From: an uncultured Treponema sp.
GTDB lineage: Bacteria; Spirochaetota; Spirochaetia; Treponematales; Treponemataceae
Assembly: GCA_945915085.1 (NCBI GenBank)
Contig: CAMEET010000010.1
Span: forward strand, 1 to 35,964
DNA length: 35,964 nucleotides
Direction: 5' to 3'
Both the position numbers and the translations under genes were made by a program. Every line of letters starts with the position of its first letter. Positions within the stretch are counted from its first letter, which is position 1. Below the pieces are notes generated by a model. The model ran no database searches. It was not told the DNA's origin and saw only the letters and a program-made list of their open reading frames with translations. This document shows positions 17,612-26,173 of the stretch, one piece after another.

Positions 17612-18526
17612 ATGAGCTTTTATACAAAAAAAAATTGGTTTTTGGGAATTCTTCAATTCTTTCTTTGGATAGCTATAGGTTGTAGCTTTAACAATCAATC
17701 TTCGATAAAAGAAGAAATAAATGTAATTTTGCCTCAATGGCCTCCTAAAGATTGTCTGATGAATGAATATCCCAAGTTGTCACGTTGGGAAGTTTCTGTT
17801 TGCAGTTCTACTACTCAGAAATTTTTTTATCTACAAGATAATGATTTTTCCATAACGGTAAATAAAAATGAGCCTGTTAGTATTCTAGTAGTTCCAATTA
17901 CTATTTTTCAAAATAACGATGAGTACTACGAAACTGACTTTTTCTATCCAGCTGGAGGAATCTATCCTTTTTCAAAAGTGAATAATGATTCATTAACTTT
18001 AGATTGGAAAAATGGTTTTTGCGCAAAATGTCTTCAATCCATTCTTTTGAGTAAAAATGAAACTTTTATTTCTGAGGAATCTCTTATCAGTTTTTCTGGA
18101 AAATTCAACTGGAAAAAATTAATTGAAGAAATTGAATCTGAAATCCAACTTTCTTTGCAACAGGAAGATTCTGCGTTCTATAATCCATGGTTAATTGATT
18201 TTCATAAGTTGATGACTAGTTTAAGTGAAAAAAAATTTTCTAAAACCTTGATTTCACTGAACAACTGTACTCAAATAGATTTAAACAATAACGATTATTA
18301 TTTATATGAAAGGAAAAATGGTGAACAAGAGAGTGAAATAAATTTATTTTCCAGATTTGTTCCTGAAAATGAATTTTTGTCTCAAAAAAAGAAAACTTTC
18401 ATACGAAAAGAATCAACTTGTTTACTAGCTACAGAAAATGAATTTGGAATTTTATTTTCATGTGATAGTCAAAAAAAAGTTTCAAAAGAAGTTGTTTTAT
18501 TGCCGATATATTGTGAAAGGTTATGA
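17612..18526 (+). CDS. Uncharacterised lipoprotein
   Basis: 304 aa; signal-like N-terminus with lipobox-like WIAIGC. Confidence 0.7.
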   Translation: MSFYTKKNWFLGILQFFLWIAIGCSFNNQSSIKEEINVILPQWPPKDCLMNEYPKLSRWEVSVCSSTTQKFFYLQDNDFSITVNKNEPVSILVVPITIFQNNDEYYETDFFYPAGGIYPFSKVNNDSLTLDWKNGFCAKCLQSILLSKNETFISEESLISFSGKFNWKKLIEEIESEIQLSLQQEDSAFYNPWLIDFHKLMTSLSEKKFSKTLISLNNCTQIDLNNNDYYLYERKNGEQESEINLFSRFVPENEFLSQKKKTFIRKESTCLLATENEFGILFSCDSQKKVSKEVVLLPIYCERL

Positions 18527-19674
18527 AAAAAAATTTCTTTGTATTATTTGTAAGTTTATTTGTTTCTCTATTTTTTATTAGTTGTGAAAAAAAAGTTTCT
18601 GAACAGATTATTGAAATAACACAAAATGAAGATGTAAAGAAAAGTCATCATAAATGGTTTTATTTTACTAATACTGGATACGAGCAGACTGACAAAATTC
18701 AGAATGTTCCACAAGTGTTATTTGAACCTTGGACAGAAGCAAAAAGAATTTCATCTGCCAATTGTGTGTCAAATACGGCTTTTGGAATTGTAAACAGGCT
18801 TGGTGTAATATGTTTCGAAAATGAATATTTTTATCTATCAAAAGACGAAAACTTATTCTCAAACAGAACGGCAGGAAATCTTGTTTTTCTAAACGAAACT
18901 CCAATTTTTTCTGTGTATAAAAGTTCTTTTTTTAATGACACTATATCAAATCAAAATGTAAACAAAACAAAAGACAGTCACCTTTTTCTCATTCAGTTTG
19001 ATAATGAAGCAAAAATTTCCTACCCATTAATCAACTGTGAAAACATATGCCTAGAACCGAATTCTGAGATTACAGATTTTGTATGGGACGGTTTAAACTG
19101 GATTTGCAGTGCAAAATCTATATCACAAACAAAAAATTCTTTTACATATCTATCTTTTGCACCAACAGTTTCATTAATCACACTTTCACCTGCTACAGCA
19201 AAAGGAAATTTAAGTATTCAACCTATTTCAGTTGAACAATTTCGGGATGCAAAAAAGCAATTTAATTATTCAGAAGTACCGGAACGTGTAAAAAAAATCC
19301 TGTCATCATTTTCTACTGATATTCCATTCAATATTGAAGTAAAAACTTGTGGAGGAAATTCTCCAAAAGAGTATATAAATCGTCCGAATGAACAACTTCC
19401 ATTGAAAGCTACTGCTATTCTAGCAGAAAGTTGGAGTGCTGCTTTATTCGAGGATGGAACTTTATTTATTGAAGGTGCATTGGAAGGAAAACATATTCTG
19501 AGAAATGGAAGACCAGTTGTAATTCGCCTTCCTGTTCTCCCAGAAAACTTTGTTTATTCTGATTTTGTTATCACAGGTACAAGTCTATACGCTGCGTGGG
19601 AAGAAACTTCTTTTTACAAAATAGGAAGGAGCGGATTTCTTTATGTAGATTTGGAAAACACTTTATATAGATAA
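18523..19674 (+). CDS. Uncharacterised lipoprotein, translationally coupled to the preceding gene
   Basis: 383 aa; MKKNFFVLFVSLFVSLFFISCEKK lipobox; ATGA overlap with upstream stop. Confidence 0.75.
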   Translation: MKKNFFVLFVSLFVSLFFISCEKKVSEQIIEITQNEDVKKSHHKWFYFTNTGYEQTDKIQNVPQVLFEPWTEAKRISSANCVSNTAFGIVNRLGVICFENEYFYLSKDENLFSNRTAGNLVFLNETPIFSVYKSSFFNDTISNQNVNKTKDSHLFLIQFDNEAKISYPLINCENICLEPNSEITDFVWDGLNWICSAKSISQTKNSFTYLSFAPTVSLITLSPATAKGNLSIQPISVEQFRDAKKQFNYSEVPERVKKILSSFSTDIPFNIEVKTCGGNSPKEYINRPNEQLPLKATAILAESWSAALFEDGTLFIEGALEGKHILRNGRPVVIRLPVLPENFVYSDFVITGTSLYAAWEETSFYKIGRSGFLYVDLENTLYR

Positions 19675-19724
19675 ATTAAACTGTTTTAACTTTATCAGTT
19701 TTGACAGTTTGACATCTAAATTGA

Positions 19725-19749
19725 ACATGTGCCGAAAATTGGCACATGT
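19725..19749. terminator. Inverted repeat between convergent genes; candidate bidirectional terminator
   Basis: ACATGTGCC-GAAAATT-GGCACATGT perfect 9-bp stem; weak T tract on both sides. Confidence 0.5.
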
Positions 19750-19781
19750 CATTTAACAAAATAATCTTAATTTCAAAAAAA

Positions 19782-20567
19782 TCAATTAATCTCAAGCTGC
19801 CCGATATTTATTTCGATATCCATTTTTTTGGAAGTATTTCTTTTCTGCGTCATTTTTTTGCCATAGCTGTTTCTGTTGATTTTGATTTCGCCTAAATCTG
19901 CTTTGAGGTTTGCATTAAAATCATCAAAATCTTTGAAATCTTCTATTTTAAAATCGCCGATGTTTACTTCGCCATCCAGATTATCAAATTTTACGGAATC
20001 TAATTCGATTTCGCCGATATTTACATTTGTATCAAGATTTTTTACAGTCAAATCCGAAATTTCAATTTCACCAATGTTTACTTTTACATTTGCTTTTGCA
20101 AGTTCTGTATTTGCTGGAACTGTGATAAGCAAATCGCATTTTTTGGAACCAGCCAGATGTTTTACCTGACTTTTTTGACCAACATGCAAAACACCGTCTT
20201 TATTTGTAAATTCTGGTTTCAACTGCTTATGTGAATAACTGCATTCAATCAGCCATGTGTCACCTTCTTTTATCTGAATACTCATGATATTGCCATCGAC
20301 ATCCAGCTTAGAAAATTCTTCCAGATTTGTTTTAAACTCTTTTCCACTGGAATAATCATAATCATCAGAATCAGCGTAGTCATCAGAATTCCAGTCATTA
20401 TTCTTGAAGTTGAACTTAAAATCAAAACTTTCTTCAAGTTCATCAGTGATATCATTCCAAACTTTAGCAAACACTCCTTTTGTTCTGATAAATGTGAAAG
20501 TTGCAGAACAAACTATCACACACAAAGTAATACTCCAAATCAAAATTAAATAAGTTTTACGTTTCAT
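19782..20567 (-). CDS. DUF4097-like repetitive beta-strand protein, membrane anchored
   Basis: 261 aa; N-terminal TM, then repeated VNIGEIEI / VNIGEIEL / VNIGDFKI / ADLGEIKI / INIGQLEI strands. Confidence 0.75.
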   Translation of the reverse strand: MKRKTYLILIWSITLCVIVCSATFTFIRTKGVFAKVWNDITDELEESFDFKFNFKNNDWNSDDYADSDDYDYSSGKEFKTNLEEFSKLDVDGNIMSIQIKEGDTWLIECSYSHKQLKPEFTNKDGVLHVGQKSQVKHLAGSKKCDLLITVPANTELAKANVKVNIGEIEISDLTVKNLDTNVNIGEIELDSVKFDNLDGEVNIGDFKIEDFKDFDDFNANLKADLGEIKINRNSYGKKMTQKRNTSKKMDIEINIGQLEIN

Positions 20568-20597
20568 TTTACTTCCTTATAAAATCACCTGAAAAAA

Positions 20598-21599
20598 CTA
20601 TTCTTCATCAGAAAAAATTACTTTGAGTAATGTGAATGCAACAGCTGCAATTGGCCATAAAAGCCATGAAATATCCCAGCGGTGAGTGACAAAACTTACT
20701 ACAAGGTAAATACATGTTACAGATTGCCAGTAAACGCTATTTATTTTCTGAAATTTCTTATTTTTAGGTTCAGTTTCCTGTGGAATATAATTTTCTTCCA
20801 GTGAAAGAAGTTTTTTATAGCTGTTTTGAATGACATTTGCATAAATAATAAGAAAAACACCGGCAGCAACAAAAACAAAAAGCAACGCAGCACCAACATC
20901 TGAATTATATTTTAAGAACATTGTTGGGAAAATGCTGAGTGTGCATAACAAAACTCCAATTGCAATCATAATTTGAAAAACTTTGAGATTTTCACGCTTT
21001 TTCTGTTTTACAGATTGCTTAACTTCTTCATCAAGAGAACATGGTTCATTTTTCAAAAATGCCAGATCTTCCATCTGAAAATTTGAAAAAATGCAAAGCA
21101 AAACGCCAACAGCAATAAAAAGGAACATGCAGAATACGCCAGCCACTTCACTGATTCCAAAAGCATCGCTCAAAATTGGACCGCAAACACACAAAATAAA
21201 AAGTGCAACGCCTGTCGAAAGCATAATTCCAACTTTTTTACGAGCCTGAATAAAAGATTCAACAATCTCGGCAGTGATTTTTCTTTTTTCCACTGGTTTT
21301 GCCTGTTTTGCAGATTCATACTGCGAAGCAAAATTAAATGCATTTTCTTTTTTTGCATTTTCAGTAGTTCCATTTGAATTAAGTAAATCCACAATTCCTA
21401 AATCAACAGCAACTTTCTGCAAATCATTGAATTCGGAAATAACAAGTGAAACAGATTCATTTTCAGATTTTCCACTTCGCACATATTCGTTGAATCTGTT
21501 TTCCATTTTCTGCAAAAGCTCGTTTTTTGCCTGATTCACACGTTCATTCTGAGGCAAATCTTTGAACATAAACTCAATGTAATTTTTAAAAACGTCCAT
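20598..21599 (-). CDS. HAAS/permease-prefix-domain-like membrane protein
   Basis: 333 aa; N-terminal FMFKDLPQNERVNQAKNELLQKMENRFNEYVRSGKSENESVSLVISEFND, followed by about six TM helices. Confidence 0.65.
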   Translation of the reverse strand: MDVFKNYIEFMFKDLPQNERVNQAKNELLQKMENRFNEYVRSGKSENESVSLVISEFNDLQKVAVDLGIVDLLNSNGTTENAKKENAFNFASQYESAKQAKPVEKRKITAEIVESFIQARKKVGIMLSTGVALFILCVCGPILSDAFGISEVAGVFCMFLFIAVGVLLCIFSNFQMEDLAFLKNEPCSLDEEVKQSVKQKKRENLKVFQIMIAIGVLLCTLSIFPTMFLKYNSDVGAALLFVFVAAGVFLIIYANVIQNSYKKLLSLEENYIPQETEPKNKKFQKINSVYWQSVTCIYLVVSFVTHRWDISWLLWPIAAVAFTLLKVIFSDEE

Positions 21600-21782
21600 T
21601 TTCTTCTCCTATAAAAACTTCGCGTTAGTGATTGCGCAGGAGGCGCAAAATCCAAGTTTATGAAGTGTAACGCACGCAATAAACTTGGGTGATAAAAATT
21701 ATACGGATGTAATTTTTATCACATCTCCCATAAAGCACAACATTAATGTCGAGCTATTGATGACAAAACTGCATCAAAAGGA

Positions 21783-21890
21783 TTAGGTTAAATGTCGAGT
21801 ATTAATTTTTTTTAATTTGGGTGGCTTTTTGATTCTCCAGCACTTACTACCTTGCTACGGTTTAAAATCGAGAACTCGAAATAGAACCTA
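21783..21890. repeat. Interspersed MITE-like repeat, family A copy 2 (inverted, lacks the GC-rich hairpin block)
   Basis: TTAGGTTAAATGTCGAGT...ACTCGAAATAGAACCTAT; shares AAAAAGCCACCC, AAACCGTRGCAAGG and TCGAGT arms with 1270-1452 in reverse orientation. Confidence 0.75.
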
Positions 21891-21987
21891 TTATATATTA
21901 TAACACTTAATTCAAACATTTCTGTTACTTTTTATTGCTTTTTTATCAAAATATTGAAAAATTCTTTGCAAAGTCTTAAAATAAAGT

Positions 21988-23148
21988 ATGATAGTTTCAA
22001 ATAGAATAAAAAATTTACATCCTTATGTTCCGGGCGAACAGCCAAAAGACCGTGTTTATATTAAATTAAATGCGAATGAAAATCCTTACAAACCAAGTCC
22101 GAAAGTTTGCAAGGCTGTTATTGATTTTGTGCAGAATTCTCCAGAAAAACTTGGACTCTACCCAGATCCAGATTCAAATAAACTTCATCAAAAAATTGCT
22201 GATATGTTGAATGCGAGCGGAGGTGTTCTTTGCCGTGCAAATGTTGGCGAAAATAACAAAGTAACTCCTTCAGAAACTGATAAAATTCCTTTTACTGTAA
22301 CTCCTGACATGATTTACACGGGAAACGGTTCTGATGAAGTTTTGTCTTTTGTTTTTTATGCTTTTTTTGATTCGGGAAAAAAGTTTGTAATGCCACAATT
22401 TACTTACAGTTTTTATCCTGTTTATGCTGGTTTTTACAACATTCCGATGGATTGCGTTCCTTTGCTTCCTGATTGGAAACTGGATGTGGAAACTATGCTT
22501 TCTCATGCAAAACAGAATGACGGCGGAATAATTTTTGCAAATCCAAATGCTCCGACGGGAATAAGTCTTTCGCGTGATGAAGTAAGGAAAATGATTCAGA
22601 ATGCTTCCCCAGACCAGATTTTTATTGTTGATGAAGCTTATGTTGATTTTGGCGGCGAATCTTGTATTCCTTTGTTGAGTGAGTTTAAAAATCTTTTGAT
22701 AGTGCGCACTTTTTCAAAAAGTTTGTGCGGTGCAGGTCAAAGACTTGGTTACATCGTTGCGAATCCTGAACTTATAAACATTGTGACTACAGTAAAAAAT
22801 AGTGTAAATCATTTTCCGATTGATGCTGTTGCGCAGATTTGCGGTGAAGCAGCCTGCGACGATACTGCATATTATGTTGAAACTTCGAGAAAAATTGCAG
22901 AGGAACGGGAAAAATTTTCTGCTTTTTTGAAAGCAAAAGGTTTTGAAGTGCTTCCGAGTAAAACGAATTTTGTTTTTGCAAGAAAAAAAGGAATTTCTGG
23001 AAAAGAAATTTATGAAAAAATTAAAGGACAGGGAATTTTAATCAGGCATTTTGCAACACCTGGAATTGAAGATTTTGTGCGGATTTCTATTGGTGATGAA
23101 ATTCAGATGAAAAAACTCTGCGATGCTTTTGAAGTTATTATGAATTAA
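21988..23148 (+). CDS. hisC: Histidinol-phosphate aminotransferase
   Basis: 386 aa; LNANENPYKPSPKV, YTGNGSDEVL, FANPNAPTG, VDEAYVDFGG, RTFSKSLCGAGQRLGY PLP-lysine motif. Confidence 0.93.
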   Translation: MIVSNRIKNLHPYVPGEQPKDRVYIKLNANENPYKPSPKVCKAVIDFVQNSPEKLGLYPDPDSNKLHQKIADMLNASGGVLCRANVGENNKVTPSETDKIPFTVTPDMIYTGNGSDEVLSFVFYAFFDSGKKFVMPQFTYSFYPVYAGFYNIPMDCVPLLPDWKLDVETMLSHAKQNDGGIIFANPNAPTGISLSRDEVRKMIQNASPDQIFIVDEAYVDFGGESCIPLLSEFKNLLIVRTFSKSLCGAGQRLGYIVANPELINIVTTVKNSVNHFPIDAVAQICGEAACDDTAYYVETSRKIAEEREKFSAFLKAKGFEVLPSKTNFVFARKKGISGKEIYEKIKGQGILIRHFATPGIEDFVRISIGDEIQMKKLCDAFEVIMN

Positions 23149-23162
23149 GCAAAGTTTTAAAC

Positions 23163-23322
23163 AAGGTCTGTCCCTGTTTAAAAAAATTTAAAAAATGGAA
23201 AACTGCGCCAGGCTATGGAGCAGGCACGCGAAGCGTGAGCCACCGCAACGAACGAAACGTAGTGGAGTGAAGTGAGGAGGCCGAGCGTTAGTGAGCTGCG
23301 GAACAGCCGCCCGGGCGCCCTG
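23163..23322. repeat. GC-rich intergenic repeat, family B copy 3
   Basis: AAGGTCTGTCCCTG then a GC-rich block with CACGC-GAA-GCGTG (23225-23237) and the CGCCCGGGCG palindrome (23308-23317). Confidence 0.6.
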
Positions 23323-23346
23323 ATTATTATTTTGAATGAGGTTATT

Positions 23347-24039
23347 ATGAAAATTTTGATTTTGAGTGATTTGCATGCGCACAACGATGTTTTAGATAAA
23401 ATGGATGATATTTTTGCAAAGGCGGATGCGGTTTTGTTTGCCGGTGATTTTGCGGAATGTTTTAAGCCTGAAACTGGGAAGGAAGCGTTGCTGCAGCTCT
23501 GTAAAAAGCATGACACGATTTTTGCTGTTCTTGGTAACTGTGATAATGAGGATTTTTTGGAAGATTTGGAAGAGCAGGATGTTTGTGTTGAAAAAACTCT
23601 TGTGTATCATCAGGGGCTTGCGATTGCTGGTGCTGGTGGCGGAACTTATTTTACTGGAAAAACGGAATTTGAGCGCGACGAACAGGACATTATCGCGGAT
23701 TTTAATATTGTAAAGAATTGTGTTGAAGAAACTGGTGATAAATCTCTGTGGAAAAACTTGATTTTGATTTGTCACAATCCGCCAAAAGGCAAAACTGTTG
23801 ACGCTGTGAATGTAAATCTTCACGCTGGAAGTGAACTTTTTACTAATTATATAGAAGAAAATCAACCGCTCGCTGTAATTTGCGGTCACATTCACGAAGG
23901 TGCTGGTATGGAAAAAATCGGGGAAACGCTGGTGATTAATCCTGGCAGTCTTGGCGAAGCTGGTTCTTATGCTCTGATGGAAATTGTGAAGGAAGGCGAT
24001 TTCTGGCAGATTAAGGATGCAAAGATTTGTAAATTGTAG
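23347..24039 (+). CDS. YfcE/MJ0936-like metallophosphoesterase
   Basis: MKILILSDLHAHND (DxH), LFAGDFAE (GD), AVLGNCDNED (GNCD), VICGHIHEGAG, NPGSLGE. Start moved downstream of the GC-rich repeat. Confidence 0.88.
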   Translation: MKILILSDLHAHNDVLDKMDDIFAKADAVLFAGDFAECFKPETGKEALLQLCKKHDTIFAVLGNCDNEDFLEDLEEQDVCVEKTLVYHQGLAIAGAGGGTYFTGKTEFERDEQDIIADFNIVKNCVEETGDKSLWKNLILICHNPPKGKTVDAVNVNLHAGSELFTNYIEENQPLAVICGHIHEGAGMEKIGETLVINPGSLGEAGSYALMEIVKEGDFWQIKDAKICKL

Positions 24040-24059
24040 ATTTACAGGTTGCCGTAACG

Positions 24060-24089
24060 TCTGTTTCTGTTATATCTGTTTCTTTTATA
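24060..24089. repeat. 15-bp tandem duplication
   Basis: TCTGTTTCTGTTATA / TCTGTTTCTTTTATA (14/15). Confidence 0.8.
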
Positions 24090-24125
24090 GATGAATTATT
24101 TTAAATTTCTCAAGTTTTTATTTTC

Positions 24126-24154
24126 TTGAATCTGTTGATTTGAAAAAGTATATC
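24126..24154 (+). promoter_or_regulatory. Candidate sigma70-type promoter
   Basis: TTGAAT - 17 bp - TATATC upstream of the 24221 gene. Confidence 0.4.
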
Positions 24155-24220
24155 TAAACTGGACTGAAAATAATCCGATAATCAAAGCAGATTATTGTTA
24201 ATTATTGAAAAGAGGAAAAA

Positions 24221-26131
24221 ATGGCGACAACAGCAAACTTAAGTTCTATAATCCGATATTATGCCGAAAAACAGAATTCTGGTTTCATAGATTTGCGTGA
24301 GTTTTGTGCATATATCAAAAAATACGCTGAACATCATGTTGAAGAACAGGGTGAACTTGTAAAATATCTTGGTGATCCTACAAGCACTGTTGTTGCCGAG
24401 CTTCAGGGACTTTCTGAAAAAAAACTTGCAACTGTAATTTCAAATAATAATAAAAAAACGATTATTTCCATCACTTATTTTTCTTCTAAATATACAAACC
24501 AATATCAGCAGATGCTGAAAAACGATGCTGTGCTTTTTCCTATTATTTCAGATTTGCCAAAACAGTTTCCAAATTCTTTTCTGGAAAGGAAAATTGCAAA
24601 TCAGTATTTGCAGTCGCTGATTAACAAAGAACCTTCAAAATCTCCTTTGCTTTATATTCTTGAATTCACAAGAGATATTACTCCGCTAATTTTGCCGGCT
24701 TGCATTCCGCTCAAAGCTTTGGTCGATATTTCTCAACAAAAAGTCAGGAAAATTCTTAAAAAAGAAGAATTTCATGATTATTTTTTGAAAAAACTTAGAA
24801 GCACAAATCCTACTAAAGAAATTTCTATAAAAAGTTTTTTCCAGCATTTTGTGGATACTGAAAATTATCAGTTTACTGATTTTTCTGACGGTGATGATTA
24901 TTACATCTGGAATCAGACTTTATATTATGTTCGCCAGGATTTCGAAAAAATTCAGGACAGAACTGTGGAAGATACAAATATTCTGCAAGCATGTCAGATT
25001 TTGGAAATATACAGCACTTGTCTGAAAGAACGTTTTCAAAATGAAAAAAAACGAAGCGAAGCTCTAAAGGAACTTGAAAATCATCTTGCACGCGCTCCCT
25101 ATTTCTATTCAATGAATCAGATTCTAAAATTTCAAGATCAAAACGGAAGGATGCTTTACGGTCAATATACTGAAGATGATTTAAAGGAATTTTTGCAGAG
25201 AATGACTACAGAAGGTGAAGCAAACGAATTGCCACCTTTGTTGATTTTCAAAGTCGCTTCAGGAACCCGTTATTATGTTTACAAAAAGAAAGTTCTTCAA
25301 GTTGTTGTTCGTCTTTGCAACGAAGCACATGGATCTATCGAAAAAGAACTAGAAAACAGCTGGTACAAATGTCTACTGGATTATGAGCGTCTTCCTGAAA
25401 TGACTAATCAAAATGAATTTGAGTTGTGTCTTCAGGAACTTGTTGAAAAAAAATCGCCGGTTTTGTTCTCACTTTTAAATGCAAATTTTATGCATCTTCT
25501 GGCTTATGAAAAAAATGACGAAGAACTTACGGAAGGATTTCATTTATTTGTAAACGGAAGGATTTTGCCTTATGCCGATTTATTGATGCTCAAAAACAAT
25601 AAAATTCTTGCAAATGCAAAGTCACGTCTGCCTTTCTACTACACAATTCCTATTTTATCATGGATTGCAAGCCTTTTTAACGGAAAAAAGAAAAAGAAAT
25701 CTAAAAAAACACAGCAAAAACAGATTACAGCTGCGGAAATTCTGGAACAGGATGAAGATGATTCTGTTTCTAAAGCAAAAAAAATGACTAAAACTGAAAG
25801 TCTTGCTGCTGCTGCCAATGAAATTACAAAAGAATTGATTCCAGAAGGCTCATCTTTGGACCGTGAACTGGATTATCTTGCACGCCAGTGGAACAAAATG
25901 ATTTCAAAAGAAGCTTATCGAAATCTCACAGATGATGTAAACTGCCTTATCCGTGATTATACAAGGCGAGTTGTCAAAACATTGTCCGGAACATCATTTA
26001 CTAAGGAACGTGTAGAAAATCTTGCTAAAACACTTGTAAATACACCGAATATGAAAAAGATCAAAGAAGAAAAAGCTCTTACAGAATATGTAATTCTTTA
26101 TATTCTGCGACTGGTAAGTAATTTTCAGTAA
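24221..26131 (+). CDS. Conserved-looking protein of unknown function (636 aa)
   Basis: Long ORF with RBS (GAGG); no recognised domain. Hydrophobic segment LPFYYTIPILSWIASLF followed by NGKKKKKSKKTQQK basic tract. Confidence 0.85.
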   Translation: MATTANLSSIIRYYAEKQNSGFIDLREFCAYIKKYAEHHVEEQGELVKYLGDPTSTVVAELQGLSEKKLATVISNNNKKTIISITYFSSKYTNQYQQMLKNDAVLFPIISDLPKQFPNSFLERKIANQYLQSLINKEPSKSPLLYILEFTRDITPLILPACIPLKALVDISQQKVRKILKKEEFHDYFLKKLRSTNPTKEISIKSFFQHFVDTENYQFTDFSDGDDYYIWNQTLYYVRQDFEKIQDRTVEDTNILQACQILEIYSTCLKERFQNEKKRSEALKELENHLARAPYFYSMNQILKFQDQNGRMLYGQYTEDDLKEFLQRMTTEGEANELPPLLIFKVASGTRYYVYKKKVLQVVVRLCNEAHGSIEKELENSWYKCLLDYERLPEMTNQNEFELCLQELVEKKSPVLFSLLNANFMHLLAYEKNDEELTEGFHLFVNGRILPYADLLMLKNNKILANAKSRLPFYYTIPILSWIASLFNGKKKKKSKKTQQKQITAAEILEQDEDDSVSKAKKMTKTESLAAAANEITKELIPEGSSLDRELDYLARQWNKMISKEAYRNLTDDVNCLIRDYTRRVVKTLSGTSFTKERVENLAKTLVNTPNMKKIKEEKALTEYVILYILRLVSNFQ

Positions 26132-26173
26132 ATCTTAGTAATTTTCATTAAAATCTACAGAGATTTGAAATAA

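Noticed and set aside
23178-23516. 112-aa minus-strand ORF spanning the GC-rich block
   Set aside because: Created by the family B repeat and antisense to the phosphoesterase; no coding character.
23392-23895. 167-aa minus-strand ORF
   Set aside because: Antisense shadow of the metallophosphoesterase gene.
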